A DNA stretch of 64,000 nucleotides, taken from positions 1,829,001 through 1,893,000 of the forward strand of contig NZ_CP139482.1 of assembly GCF_041222825.1 (NCBI RefSeq), given 5' to 3'. The DNA comes from Candidatus Thalassolituus haligoni (lineage in GTDB: Bacteria > Pseudomonadota > Gammaproteobacteria > Pseudomonadales > Oceanobacteraceae). This document shows, piece by piece, positions 11,570 through 21,519 of the stretch. The number at the start of each line of letters is the position of its first letter. Positions within the stretch are counted from its first letter, which is position 1. Below the pieces are notes generated by a model. That model saw only the letters and a list, made by a program, of their open reading frames with translations. It made no database searches and was not told the DNA's origin. A program made the translations under genes and the position numbers.

Positions 11570-12646
11570 ATGAGCAAGAAAATTCTGGTTTTGCCAGGTG
11601 ATGGTATTGGCCCTGAAATTGTCGCCGAGGCGGTCAAGGTTTTGGAGCATATCAATAGTCGCTTTAAACTGGGGCTGGAAATAGATCATGGCCTGGTCGG
11701 TGGCACGGCTTACGACGAAACCGGCTTTCCGCTGCCGGAAGAAAGCCTGAACAAGGCCATCGCTGCCGATGCCATTCTGCTCGGTGCTGTCGGTGGCCCG
11801 CAGTGGGACAAGTTGGAAGATCGCTCCAAACGTCCGGAACAAGGATTGCTGGATATTCGCAAGAATCTGGGCCTGTTTGGCAACCTGCGTCCAGCCATTC
11901 TGTACCCGCAGCTGGCCGATGCTTCGACACTGAAGCCGGAAGTGGTTTCCGGTCTGGATATTCTGATTGTCCGCGAGCTGACCGGCGGTATTTATTTCGG
12001 CCAGCCACGGGGTATTCGTACTCTGGAAAATGGCGAGCGTGAAGGTTACAACACCTACGTTTATAACGAATCCGAGATTCGTCGTATTGGTCGTGTCGCC
12101 TTTGAATCGGCGATGAAGCGCAACAAGAAACTGTGCTCGGTCGACAAGGCCAATGTACTGGAAGTGACCGTGCTATGGCGCGAAATTATGGAAGAGTTGT
12201 CGAAAGAATACCCAGAAGTCGAATTGTCCCATATGTACGTCGATAATGCGGCGATGCAGCTGGTGAGGGCACCGAAACAGTTTGACGTTATGGTAACCGG
12301 CAATATGTTTGGCGATATCCTGTCGGATGCAGCAGCGATGCTGACCGGTTCTATCGGTATGTTGCCATCGGCCTCACTGGACAAAAACAACAAGGGCATG
12401 TATGAACCTTGCCATGGTTCGGCTCCGGATATTGCCGGTCAGGGGCTTGCCAATCCGTTGGCAACTATCCTCTCTGTAGCCATGATGCTACGGTATAGCC
12501 TGAATGAAGGCGCGGCAGCAGATGTTATTGAAGCAGCGGTCAGCAAGGTACTGGATCAGGGGTTGCGTACCGGAGATATTTTCTCTGCCGGTATGACCCG
12601 TGTCAGTACCAGTGAAATGGGCGAAGCGGTACTGGCTGCGCTGTAA
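11570..12646 (+). CDS. leuB: 3-isopropylmalate dehydrogenase
   Basis: 358 aa, typical. It starts [18 protein letters not shown] and carries the substrate and metal motif in [20 protein letters not shown], with the catalytic Tyr in [13 protein letters not shown] and Lys in [13 protein letters not shown]. It oxidatively decarboxylates 3-isopropylmalate with NAD+. AACAGGAAATAATA provides the ribosome binding site. It is followed by a hairpin terminator and asd. Confidence 0.97.
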   Translation: MSKKILVLPGDGIGPEIVAEAVKVLEHINSRFKLGLEIDHGLVGGTAYDETGFPLPEESLNKAIAADAILLGAVGGPQWDKLEDRSKRPEQGLLDIRKNLGLFGNLRPAILYPQLADASTLKPEVVSGLDILIVRELTGGIYFGQPRGIRTLENGEREGYNTYVYNESEIRRIGRVAFESAMKRNKKLCSVDKANVLEVTVLWREIMEELSKEYPEVELSHMYVDNAAMQLVRAPKQFDVMVTGNMFGDILSDAAAMLTGSIGMLPSASLDKNNKGMYEPCHGSAPDIAGQGLANPLATILSVAMMLRYSLNEGAAADVIEAAVSKVLDQGLRTGDIFSAGMTRVSTSEMGEAVLAAL

Positions 12647-12709
12647 AGCAGTCTTGAAATCCGCGCTATTTTGTACTGACCGGATACTCCGGATGCTCGT
12701 TTGGAATGC

Positions 12710-12731
12710 AAGCCGCGCCTGTCGCGGTTTT
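12710..12731 (+). terminator. Hairpin between leuB and asd
   Basis: AAGCCGCG, 5-base loop, CGCGGTTTT: a stem of 5 GC pairs extended by G-T and A-T pairs with a short T tract, 64 bp after leuB and 28 bp before asd. It probably limits read-through from leuCDB into asd. Confidence 0.6.
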
Positions 12732-12758
12732 GCTGTATCAAGAACAAGGTAATAGAAA

Positions 12759-13877
12759 ATGTTGAAAACAGGATTAGTCGGTTGGCGTGGCATGGTGGGT
12801 TCCGTACTGATGCAGCGTATGGAAGAAGAAGGGGATTTTGCCCTGATAACGCCACAATTTTTTACCACATCTCAGGCAGGCAAGGCGGCTCCTGCCCTCG
12901 GCGGCAAAGACAACGGTGTCTTGGCTGATGCTTACGATATCAGTGCGCTCGGTCAGCAGGATGTCGTCATTAGCTGTCAGGGCGGTGATTACACCAAGGA
13001 CGTGTATCCAAAACTGCGTGAATCCGGCTGGCAGGGCTACTGGATTGATGCGGCGTCCACTTTGCGTATGGCGGACGATGCCATCATTGTACTGGATCCG
13101 GTTAATGCTGATGTGATTAACCAGGGCCTGGATACGGGTATCAAAACCTACGTGGGCGGTAACTGTACCGTCAGTTTGATGTTGCTGGCGCTGGGTGGTC
13201 TGTTTGAAAAAGGACTGGTTGAGTGGGTTGCGCCGATGACCTATCAGGCTGCATCCGGATCCGGTGCTCAGAATATGCGTGAGTTAATTACGCAAATGGG
13301 AGCGATTCATTCCAATGTTCGTGACCAACTTGACAATCCTGCAGCTGCTATTCTGGATATCGATCGCCAAGTATCTGAATTTATCAATAGTGAGGAATAT
13401 CCAAAAGATCATTTTGGTGTGCCGCTAGCAGGTAGCCTGATTCCCTATATCGACTCGCAGCTGGATTCTGGTCAAAGCCGTGAAGAATGGAAAGCCCAGG
13501 TTGAAGCCAACAAAATCATGGGTTCCGGGGATCGGCAGATTCCTATTGATGGCCTTTGTGTTCGTGTTGGTGCGATGCGCTGCCACAGCCAGGCGATGAC
13601 CATGAAACTGACTCAGGATTTGCCATTGGCAGAGATTGAAGCAATTCTGGCGGCTCATAACGATTGGGTGAAGGTTATTCCGAATGATCGGGAGGCCAGT
13701 ATGAAGGAATTAACGCCAGCGGCGGTTACCGGGACGCTGAGTATACCTGTCGGTCGAATTCGCAAGCTTAATATGGGGCCAGAGTATATTTCAGCCTTTA
13801 CCGTTGGAGACCAGTTACTCTGGGGAGCGGCAGAACCTTTACGCAGAATGTTGCGGATTTTGTTAAACCGTTCATAG
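12759..13877 (+). CDS. asd: Aspartate-semialdehyde dehydrogenase
   Basis: 372 aa, long gammaproteobacterial form. N-terminal NADP motif [17 protein letters not shown]; the active-site cysteine is Cys136 in [10 protein letters not shown] (Cys135 in E. coli); the conserved [14 protein letters not shown] and [16 protein letters not shown] follow. It reduces aspartyl phosphate to aspartate semialdehyde, the branch to Lys/diaminopimelate, Thr and Met. Its position between leuB and fimV matches Pseudomonas. A strong terminator closes the unit. Confidence 0.97.
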   Translation: MLKTGLVGWRGMVGSVLMQRMEEEGDFALITPQFFTTSQAGKAAPALGGKDNGVLADAYDISALGQQDVVISCQGGDYTKDVYPKLRESGWQGYWIDAASTLRMADDAIIVLDPVNADVINQGLDTGIKTYVGGNCTVSLMLLALGGLFEKGLVEWVAPMTYQAASGSGAQNMRELITQMGAIHSNVRDQLDNPAAAILDIDRQVSEFINSEEYPKDHFGVPLAGSLIPYIDSQLDSGQSREEWKAQVEANKIMGSGDRQIPIDGLCVRVGAMRCHSQAMTMKLTQDLPLAEIEAILAAHNDWVKVIPNDREASMKELTPAAVTGTLSIPVGRIRKLNMGPEYISAFTVGDQLLWGAAEPLRRMLRILLNRS

Positions 13878-13889
13878 AAATTGGTCAAT

Positions 13890-13913
13890 AAAAGCGGACG
13901 GAAGTCCGCTTTT
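13890..13913 (+). terminator. Intrinsic terminator of asd
   Basis: AAAAGCGGAC, GGAA loop, GTCCGCTTTT: 10-bp stem whose 3' arm ends in a T-run, 12 bp after the asd stop. Symmetric enough to act on either strand. Confidence 0.9.
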
Positions 13914-14127
13914 TCATACGCAACATCTCGAATACGTCATAAACCTTTCATTCATATCAGTTTTATTGCCGCATACCGGTCGCAGCGATTGCGCCAGAAC
14001 TGGTTATACTTGATACTTACGCTTGCTTGTGCTCTGCCAGTATTAGTGCTTACCAGCAGATCTGCTATCGGAATATTTTGATTAATCTGGGCTATAAAGC
14101 CGTAAAGTGACAACCAAGGATGCACCA

Positions 14128-17100
14128 ATGAAGCGCCTATTTGCGAACGCCTTGCTGCTGGTCGGAAGTTTGACCATGTCAACTCAGCTACTGGCATTAG
14201 GGCTGGGAGAGTTGACGCTCAAATCGGCGCTTAATCAGCCTCTGGCTGCCGAAATAGCCCTGGTCGATTCAGAAGGCCTTTCTGAATGGGAAATCAAACC
14301 GGTACTGGCCAGTACCGACGCCTTTGAACGTTACAGTGTTGAACGTTCCTACTTCCTTACCAAAATCAAATTCAAGGTGGTTGGCGACAAAATCGTATTA
14401 GCAACCCGTGAAGCGGTAACCGAACCTTTCCTGAATTTTCTGGTTGAGCTGAACTGGCCGTCAGGCCGTGTAGTACGTGAGTTTACCGTATTGCTCGATC
14501 CACCCACCTTTGCAGAAGAAAGCTTTCGACCGCTGGTTTCTGCCCCGGCGGCTACAACCAGCAGTAGCGCAACAGCGCCTGTGCCCGCCGCGACACCAGC
14601 AGCTCGCCCAGCTGCTGCTACTCGTGGCAGTACCGGACAATGGCAGAGTCAGTCCGCAGAGCCAGGGACCTATATGGTGCAGCCTAATGACACCTTATGG
14701 GCGATTTCACTGGCTACCCGACCGGATACCGGTGTCACGCCACAACAAATGATGATGGCGATCCAGCAACACAATCCAGATGCCTTTATCGGCGGCAATA
14801 TCAATCGCCTGAAAACGCATCAGGTCTTACGTATCCCTGATCCTGACCAGATTCATGCGATCAGCTTTGAGAGTGCTGTCAGTGAAGTAGCCCGCCAGAA
14901 CCAGGCGATTGCTGGTACAGCACAGCTGGATGCTACCGGCCGAGCTGCTGTTGCACCTTCTTCACGCGCCTCATCCACCGGCGGTGAGGTGCGGCTGGTC
15001 TCTGATCGTGGCGAACAATCCGACTCGGCTGGAGCCAGCGGTGAAGTAGCCGGCCGCGGTAATGGGCGTCAGGAAGTCCTTGAAAACGATTTGGCCATCG
15101 CGCTGGAGACCCTCGACAAGAGCCGCCGTGACAACGCCGATCTGGCTGATCGCCTGACCGCCCTGGAAGAACAGATCGCTGCGTTACAGCGCCTGGTCAG
15201 CCTGAAAGACGACCAGCTTGCCAATATGCAGGTTAATGCAGCACAACAACCTGCAGACAAGTCTGTGGTGGCACCTGCAAGTCAGCCGGACATGGCTCAG
15301 CCTGCGGAAGTGGCAGGGGCTGTTGAGCGTGCCGTGCCAGCGACAGAGACTTCCAAATCGGCCCTGGCAGAAGTGAAGCCGCAACCTGCGCCGGAGCCAA
15401 AGCCAGAGATGGCGGAACGTCCAAAACCTCGTGTTGTGCCAGCACCACGTCCCGAGCCTGATCTGCTTGACAGTATTTTGCAGGATCCTATTACGCTTGG
15501 TGGTGTATTGGCGGCGATATTATTACTGATCGCGCTGATTTATACCGCAGTGAAAAAACGTCTGGGCGGCGGAAGCAAGCAGGAAGAATCACTCGGAACA
15601 GCCGCCGCCGCGCAGCTTCAGGACGAAATGGCCGATGCTGCGGCACCGGATACCGATGATTTTGACCAGTTCAGTTTTGGTCATGAGGATGACGATTCCG
15701 ACACGGGTGTCCAGTTGGGAGCAGACCTGTTCAGTGGCGATGATGCACTGGATATTTCGACCGACAGTTTCGACACCCGAGATAAATTGCTGACCGAAGT
15801 CGACGCCGATATTGCGTACGGACGTTTTGATGAGGCGTTAAGTAAACTGACTCCTGCAATTGAAGCCCAGCCAGACCGGTCAGACCTCAGTCTGAAGTTA
15901 CTGGAAGTACTGTCGGAACTTGACGATGCCAGCGCTTTTGCAGATGAAGAAACCCGCTTGCTGGGCTTTGCGTCTGATGCCGATGTGAGCGAAGCCGAGC
16001 AGTTACGCTTCCGCTTGACCAGTCCTATGACACCAGTAACTGACAGTGATTTCGACAGTATTTCACTTGACGATCTGGATATGGAGTTCAAGAACGATCT
16101 GGATGACTCCTTCGACATCACCGACACGGATTCAGATGCAACTGATGCTGGAGACGTTGAAAAGGATGCTGAAAAAGACGTCGATATAATGCCGGTGTTG
16201 GGTGCTGATGCGATGGACTTTGAAACAGCCCTGGCCGAAGGCGACGATGGCGATACACAGGAAGACGACGGACTGGATTTCTCTCTGGACAGTCTGGCCG
16301 GTGGTGGTCATGCAGAAATTGTCGACGAAGTAACGATTTCTGACGATGACCAGGGGCTGGATTTTGATCTGTCCGCCTTCGATGATGACGAAGAGATTAC
16401 TGCGGAACCTGTTGGGGAAGCCAGCGAGCCAGAACATGAAAACCTGATGGATTTTGATGTATCTGATGATCTGCTGGAAGAACTTGCAAAAGCCACCCCA
16501 GCGGCTGAGGAACCTGCCACCTTGTCCGGCGATAATGTGATGGAATTTGACCTTGATGGTCTCGATATTCCAGAACTGGGTGAAGAAGAGGCTGTTGAGG
16601 AGCCCCTGGCGGTTGACGACGGAGAACACTCGCTGGAGTTTGAAGTCCCTGAGCTGAATGTGGCCAGTGAAGATGTGACCCTGCCAGTAGCACCTCATAC
16701 GATTGATGAAGCTGCTGAGCTGGCGCTGGATGAGTTTGATTTGTCTGATTTTGAGGCAGAGCTTGATACTGCTGAATTGGCTGATCCAGATGTAGAGGAA
16801 GCAGTGACAGACGCCGCTGGACAGCAAACTCCGGTTGTCGGGTTGGAAGCGGATGACAGTGAACTGGATCTTGATCTTGATCTGGCCGAACTGGATAACG
16901 AGCTGGAAATGCTTGCCTCGGTGGTGGCTGAAGACGACACCGCAGCGACCAGTACAACAGCCGCAGAGCAACGGACCGATACAACGCCGGAACTTGCTGA
17001 CGAGACGTTGATGGAGTTTGACCTCGATAGTCTGGAGGCAGAACTGGATGCGCTGGACTCCATGGCGGATCTGCCCAAGCTGAGCGAAGCAGACTTGACC

Positions 17101-17808
17101 GGGGTTCGGTTGCTTGTTGGTGGTGAAGACGACCAGGAATTGCCCGAACTGGATGAGCTGGAAGAATTCGGACGGGAATCTGAAGGCGCACTGGAAAGTA
17201 CAGAGACATTAGCCGAAGCCGATCCGGCACTCGACGATTTTGATCTGGCAACTGTCGAAGACGATGTGACTGGCGCATCAGCGACTACTTCTCTGGAGCA
17301 ATTGGAACCACTCGAAGACTTGCCCGGGTTGGCCGACCTGGAAGAGGAACTGCCGGAATTCGATTTTGAAGAGCTGCCGGAACTAGAAGAAGTTTCTGAG
17401 CTGGAGTTGGCAGAAGCGGTCGCGATTGATGAACTGCCACAACTGGATGAACTTGAAGACCTGGCATTTGAGCTGGATGATGCTGAAGCTCTGCCAGACT
17501 TGGCTGAACTCGAAGACTTCACATCAGACGAGTCGAATTTGGCTGACGTATCGGATGCGGATGCCAGCGACATGGACATCCCGTCGTTTACTGCAGATTC
17601 GATTGATCTGGATGAGCTGGCAGAGACAGAAGATGAATTTGCCTACTTGTCCGGTACTGATGCCAGCGATACCAAGCTGGATCTGGCTCGTGCCTATGTC
17701 GATATGGGTGAGGCAGAAAGTGCCCGCGAGCTGTTGAACGAGATTGTCCAGGAAGGTAGCGATCAACAAAAGCAGGATGCACAAAATCTGCTGGATTCAC
17801 TGATCTGA
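14128..17808 (+). CDS. fimV: FimV, polar hub / pilus assembly LysM protein
   Basis: 1226 aa from ATG 14128, which has AAGGA at 7-nt spacing and begins a signal peptide (MKRLFANALLLVGSLTMSTQLLALG); an upstream GTG spoils the signal. Order of parts: FimV N-terminal domain LGELTLKSALNQPLAAEI; periplasmic LysM domain about residues 181-236 (GTYMVQPNDTLWAISLATRP); a coiled coil near 325-360; one transmembrane segment about 457-474; a very acidic cytoplasmic region of about 700 residues with repeated hydrophobic-x-F-D motifs; and the conserved C-terminal TPR-like helix pair (DTKLDLARAYVDMGEAESAR). In Pseudomonas FimV organises type IV pili, twitching and polar signalling. It follows asd and precedes truA by 3 bp, the usual order. 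Confidence 0.93.
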   Translation: MKRLFANALLLVGSLTMSTQLLALGLGELTLKSALNQPLAAEIALVDSEGLSEWEIKPVLASTDAFERYSVERSYFLTKIKFKVVGDKIVLATREAVTEPFLNFLVELNWPSGRVVREFTVLLDPPTFAEESFRPLVSAPAATTSSSATAPVPAATPAARPAAATRGSTGQWQSQSAEPGTYMVQPNDTLWAISLATRPDTGVTPQQMMMAIQQHNPDAFIGGNINRLKTHQVLRIPDPDQIHAISFESAVSEVARQNQAIAGTAQLDATGRAAVAPSSRASSTGGEVRLVSDRGEQSDSAGASGEVAGRGNGRQEVLENDLAIALETLDKSRRDNADLADRLTALEEQIAALQRLVSLKDDQLANMQVNAAQQPADKSVVAPASQPDMAQPAEVAGAVERAVPATETSKSALAEVKPQPAPEPKPEMAERPKPRVVPAPRPEPDLLDSILQDPITLGGVLAAILLLIALIYTAVKKRLGGGSKQEESLGTAAAAQLQDEMADAAAPDTDDFDQFSFGHEDDDSDTGVQLGADLFSGDDALDISTDSFDTRDKLLTEVDADIAYGRFDEALSKLTPAIEAQPDRSDLSLKLLEVLSELDDASAFADEETRLLGFASDADVSEAEQLRFRLTSPMTPVTDSDFDSISLDDLDMEFKNDLDDSFDITDTDSDATDAGDVEKDAEKDVDIMPVLGADAMDFETALAEGDDGDTQEDDGLDFSLDSLAGGGHAEIVDEVTISDDDQGLDFDLSAFDDDEEITAEPVGEASEPEHENLMDFDVSDDLLEELAKATPAAEEPATLSGDNVMEFDLDGLDIPELGEEEAVEEPLAVDDGEHSLEFEVPELNVASEDVTLPVAPHTIDEAAELALDEFDLSDFEAELDTAELADPDVEEAVTDAAGQQTPVVGLEADDSELDLDLDLAELDNELEMLASVVAEDDTAATSTTAAEQRTDTTPELADETLMEFDLDSLEAELDALDSMADLPKLSEADLTGVRLLVGGEDDQELPELDELEEFGRESEGALESTETLAEADPALDDFDLATVEDDVTGASATTSLEQLEPLEDLPGLADLEEELPEFDFEELPELEEVSELELAEAVAIDELPQLDELEDLAFELDDAEALPDLAELEDFTSDESNLADVSDADASDMDIPSFTADSIDLDELAETEDEFAYLSGTDASDTKLDLARAYVDMGEAESARELLNEIVQEGSDQQKQDAQNLLDSLI

Positions 17809-17811
17809 TCA

Positions 17812-18636
17812 ATGTCTGATACTTATCGTTATGCTGCTATCGTGGAATACAACGGCGCTTGTTTCCACGGTTGGCAGAAGCAAAAACATCACAACGAACC
17901 TACCATACAGGCCGCTCTGGAAGCGGCTATCTCCAAAGTAGCTAATCACCCGGTCGAGATAGCCTGTGCCGGGCGCACCGATGCAGGTGTGCATGCGACG
18001 CGGCAGGTGATTCATTTTGATACCACCTCAAAACGCAGTGACTATGGCTGGTTGATGGGAATTAATACCAACACGCCAGCCAATGTATCGTTGCAATGGA
18101 TTGGTCAGGTTGCCCCTGAATTCCATGCCCGCTACAAGGCTCAGGCACGCTGCTATCGCTATCTGATTAATAACGCTCCGTATCGCCAGGCGTTGCAACA
18201 TGATCAGTTAACCTGGTGGCGCTACCCACTGGATGCTGGCCGAATGCACCAGGCTGCGCAGTCGCTGCTGGGGCAGCATGACTTTTCTTCTTTTCGGGCG
18301 AAAGACTGTCAGGCCAAAACACCGGTTAAAACCATGCATCGTATCCAGGTGCGGCAGTGGGGCAGTCTGATTTTGCTGGAGCTGGAAGCAAGTGCATTTC
18401 TCTACCATATGGTGAGAAACATTGTTGGCGTCTTGTTGCCCATCGGTGAAGGTCATCAGCCGATTGAGTGGATGGCGGAGGTACTGGAAGCCAAATCCCG
18501 GCTGGCGGCTGGCGTTACTGCGCCAGGTGATGGCTTGCATTTTGTCGGGGTGCGATACCCCCAGCAGTTTGATATTCCCAGTCAGCCATTTGGGCCACTG
18601 TTGCTGGAACCCGTACTGGCTTTGTCTGACAGCTGA
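17812..18636 (+). CDS. truA: tRNA pseudouridine(38-40) synthase
   Basis: 274 aa. The catalytic aspartate is Asp57 in CAGRTDAGVHA; YRYAAIVEYNGACFHGWQ and FLYHMVRNIVG are further family signatures. It converts uridines 38-40 of the anticodon arm to pseudouridine. It starts only 3 bp after the fimV stop, so it is translationally coupled to fimV, as in Pseudomonas. Confidence 0.96.
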   Translation: MSDTYRYAAIVEYNGACFHGWQKQKHHNEPTIQAALEAAISKVANHPVEIACAGRTDAGVHATRQVIHFDTTSKRSDYGWLMGINTNTPANVSLQWIGQVAPEFHARYKAQARCYRYLINNAPYRQALQHDQLTWWRYPLDAGRMHQAAQSLLGQHDFSSFRAKDCQAKTPVKTMHRIQVRQWGSLILLELEASAFLYHMVRNIVGVLLPIGEGHQPIEWMAEVLEAKSRLAAGVTAPGDGLHFVGVRYPQQFDIPSQPFGPLLLEPVLALSDS

Positions 18637-18780
18637 CGCGTCACTGCTTCCCAAGTTCCTGCCTGCTAGCCGCCCCGGCATCCGTATTCGCACACCGAGC
18701 ACGGGAATGAGGGCACACCTGACCCCGGCCATTGCTGGCAAATTCTGCTACCATCGCGGTATTTGTTCAGGAACCTTGCA

Positions 18781-19449
18781 ATGTCGACCACGCCCGTTAT
18801 CCGCACACGAGTCAAAATTTGTGGGGTTACTCGTGTAGAAGATGCCATCAAAGTGGTAAACAGCGGTGCCGACGCTATCGGCCTGGTGTTTTATCCACCC
18901 AGTCCGCGAGCGGTTGATATGCAACAAGCGGCTGACATTGCCGCTGTGATTCCGGCTTTCGTTACCGTTACTGCTCTTTTTGTTAATCCGACCGTTGAAC
19001 AAGTGCAAAGCGTTCTGGATGCCGTTAGAATTGACCTTATCCAATTCCACGGTGACGAAGACGATGGCTTCTGCCAACAATTCAACCGCCCCTACATCAA
19101 GGCAGTCCGTGTCCGGCAAGCGTCGGATATGGTGGAGGCGTGCGTGCGCTTCCCAGGTGCCTTGTCTCTGCTGCTAGACAGCTACAAACCTGGTGTTCCA
19201 GGTGGTACTGGCGAAACCTTTGACTGGTCGCTGGTGCCAGACGATTTAAACAAACCCATTATTCTTGCTGGTGGCTTGTCTCCTGTTAACGTGGCAACCG
19301 CTATTCGCGATCTGCACCCTTTTGCGGTGGATGTGAGCGGAGGCGTCGAGGCTGACGGGCCAGGAAATAAAGGCATAAAGGATGCCAGCAAGATTCAGGC
19401 ATTTATGAACGAGGTGTATCGTGTCGACAACGAACAACACAACTCCTGA
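18781..19449 (+). CDS. trpF: Phosphoribosylanthranilate isomerase
   Basis: 222 aa from ATG 18781 (AGGAA upstream at 7 nt; an earlier TTG is less likely). Beta/alpha barrel with [12 protein letters not shown] at the start, carrying the catalytic Cys, and the phosphate-binding [12 protein letters not shown] and [16 protein letters not shown] at the end. It catalyses the Amadori rearrangement in tryptophan synthesis. Stand-alone TrpF (not fused to TrpC), as in Pseudomonas. It overlaps trpB by 29 bp. Confidence 0.95.
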   Translation: MSTTPVIRTRVKICGVTRVEDAIKVVNSGADAIGLVFYPPSPRAVDMQQAADIAAVIPAFVTVTALFVNPTVEQVQSVLDAVRIDLIQFHGDEDDGFCQQFNRPYIKAVRVRQASDMVEACVRFPGALSLLLDSYKPGVPGGTGETFDWSLVPDDLNKPIILAGGLSPVNVATAIRDLHPFAVDVSGGVEADGPGNKGIKDASKIQAFMNEVYRVDNEQHNS

Positions 19450-20668
19450 ACAAAACGCACACGCAGATGTATTAAACGCCAACTTGCCCGATGCACGCGG
19501 CCATTTTGGTATTTTTGGTGGCCGTTTCGTCTCCGAAACCCTGACGGCGGCACTGGATGAACTGCAATCTACCTACCTGAAACTGCGTGATGACGAAGAC
19601 TTCCAGAAAGCCTTCGATCACGACCTGGCGCACTATGTGGGGCGTCCGTCGCCGCTGTATTACGCCGAACGTCTGAGTGACCATTGTGGTGGTGCACGGA
19701 TCTTTCTGAAGCGAGAAGATCTTAATCACACCGGTGCCCACAAGATCAACAACACCATTGGTCAGGCTTTGCTGGCCAAGTTTATGGGCAAAAAGAAGAT
19801 TATTGCTGAAACTGGCGCGGGCCAGCATGGTGTGGCGTCTGCCACCGTTGCGGCGCGTTTTGGTTTGGAGTGCAAGGTCTTTATGGGCTCGACCGACGTT
19901 GAACGGCAGAAGCTGAACGTCTACCGCATGAAGCTGCTGGGTGCCGAAGTGGAGTCGGTAACCTCCGGTACCAAGACTCTGAAAGACGCCATGAACGAAG
20001 CCATGCGGCACTGGGTTACTCACGTTGACGATACTTTCTACATTATCGGCACGGCTGCTGGCCCGCACCCATACCCAATGTTGGTGCGTGATTTCCAATC
20101 CATCATCGGTCGTGAAACCCAGGTTCAGAGTTTGGAGCAGATTGGTCGTCAGCCAGATGCTCTGGTGGCCTGTGTCGGGGGGGGATCCAATGCCATTGGC
20201 ATGTTCCATCCCTACATCAAATACCCGGAAGTCGCCATGTATGGTGTTGAAGCCGGTGGTCTGGGTCTGGACGGTGATGACCATGCTGCGCCACTGAGCA
20301 AGGGCCGTCCTGGTGTCTTACACGGTAACCGTACCTATCTGATGGAAGATGAAAATGGCCAGATCATGGGCACTCACTCTATCTCTGCCGGTCTGGATTA
20401 TCCGGGTGTTGGCCCTGAGCATTCCTGGTTGAAAGACGTTGGTCGTGCCCAGTATGTGGCGGCTACCGATGTTGAAGCGATCGATGCATTTCACAAGCTG
20501 ACACGGCTGGAAGGTATCATGCCGGCACTGGAATCATCCCATGCCGTGGCCTTTGCCATGAAGCTGGCAGCCACCATGCCTTCCGACAAGGTCATTGTGG
20601 TGAACTTGTCCGGTCGTGGTGACAAGGACATTCATACCATTGCCACTCTTGATGGCGTGACTGCATAA
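19421..20668 (+). CDS. trpB: Tryptophan synthase beta chain
   Basis: 415 aa from a GTG at 19421 with GAGG at 6-nt spacing; there is no in-frame ATG before the conserved [15 protein letters not shown], so the start lies inside the trpF 3' end. The PLP lysine is Lys108 in [11 protein letters not shown], and the PLP phosphate loop is [12 protein letters not shown]. It condenses indole with serine. trpA follows after 15 bp. The trpF-trpB overlap implies coupled translation. Confidence 0.95.
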   Translation: MSTTNNTTPEQNAHADVLNANLPDARGHFGIFGGRFVSETLTAALDELQSTYLKLRDDEDFQKAFDHDLAHYVGRPSPLYYAERLSDHCGGARIFLKREDLNHTGAHKINNTIGQALLAKFMGKKKIIAETGAGQHGVASATVAARFGLECKVFMGSTDVERQKLNVYRMKLLGAEVESVTSGTKTLKDAMNEAMRHWVTHVDDTFYIIGTAAGPHPYPMLVRDFQSIIGRETQVQSLEQIGRQPDALVACVGGGSNAIGMFHPYIKYPEVAMYGVEAGGLGLDGDDHAAPLSKGRPGVLHGNRTYLMEDENGQIMGTHSISAGLDYPGVGPEHSWLKDVGRAQYVAATDVEAIDAFHKLTRLEGIMPALESSHAVAFAMKLAATMPSDKVIVVNLSGRGDKDIHTIATLDGVTA

Positions 20669-20683
20669 GGATCGGAGTTCGAT

Positions 20684-21490
20684 ATGTCTCGTATTGCTAT
20701 TTTATTTGCTGCCTTGAAAGAAACGGGCAAAAAAGCGCTGATCCCCTACATCACCGCTGGTGATCCGCAAAAAGAAGCCACGGTGCCGATGATGCATGCG
20801 CTGGTGGATGCCGGTTGCGACCTGATTGAGCTGGGGGTGCCTTTTTCCGATCCCATGGCGGATGGCCCCACTATTCAGTTGGCCTGTGAGCGGGCACTGG
20901 AACACAACACCTCACTGCGCGACGTGCTGGCCATGGTGACTGAATTTCGGGCCACCAACACCACCACGCCGATTGTACTGATGGGCTATCTGAACCCGGT
21001 AGAAGCCATGGGCTACGACACCTTTGTGACCGCAGCGGTGACGGCCGGTGTGGATGGGGTACTGCTGGTAGATTTACCGCCAGAAGAAGCCACGGACGTT
21101 GATTCCATCTTCAAGAGTGCCGGACTGGATATGGTGTATCTGATCGCACCGACCACTACCGATGCCCGTATTGAAGCCATCGGCAAGGCGGGTAGTGGCT
21201 ACGTTTATTATGTCTCCCTGAAAGGAGTGACCGGCTCGAAAGCGCTGGATGTGGATGACGTTGAACGTAACCTGCAGCGTATTCGCCAGCACGTATCCAT
21301 TCCGGTGGGGGTCGGGTTTGGTATTCAGAACGGTGTCACGGCAGCGGCGGTGTCCAAAGTCTGTGATGGTGTGATTGTCGGTAGCGCGATTGTTAATCAT
21401 ATCGCCGACAATGCCACTAACCCTGCTGAAGCCCGACGTCTGGTCACCGAGCTGATGCAGGAAATGCGCATCGCCATGGATCAGCAATAA
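20684..21490 (+). CDS. trpA: Tryptophan synthase alpha chain
   Basis: 268 aa. The catalytic acid is Glu49 in [19 protein letters not shown], and the second acid lies in [11 protein letters not shown]. The phosphate-binding [15 protein letters not shown] is present. It cleaves indole-3-glycerol phosphate and channels indole to TrpB. The ribosome binding site GGAG lies upstream. It is followed after 29 bp by folC; accD, the usual neighbour in related genomes, is missing. Confidence 0.96.
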   Translation: MSRIAILFAALKETGKKALIPYITAGDPQKEATVPMMHALVDAGCDLIELGVPFSDPMADGPTIQLACERALEHNTSLRDVLAMVTEFRATNTTTPIVLMGYLNPVEAMGYDTFVTAAVTAGVDGVLLVDLPPEEATDVDSIFKSAGLDMVYLIAPTTTDARIEAIGKAGSGYVYYVSLKGVTGSKALDVDDVERNLQRIRQHVSIPVGVGFGIQNGVTAAAVSKVCDGVIVGSAIVNHIADNATNPAEARRLVTELMQEMRIAMDQQ

Positions 21491-21519
21491 TCCGGTCGTA
21501 ACAAAGAAGGATATTCAGG

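Noticed and set aside
16695..17579. Ser-rich 294-codon open frame antisense to fimV
   Set aside because: The Ser runs are the complement of the Asp/Glu codons of FimV; no ribosome site or family.
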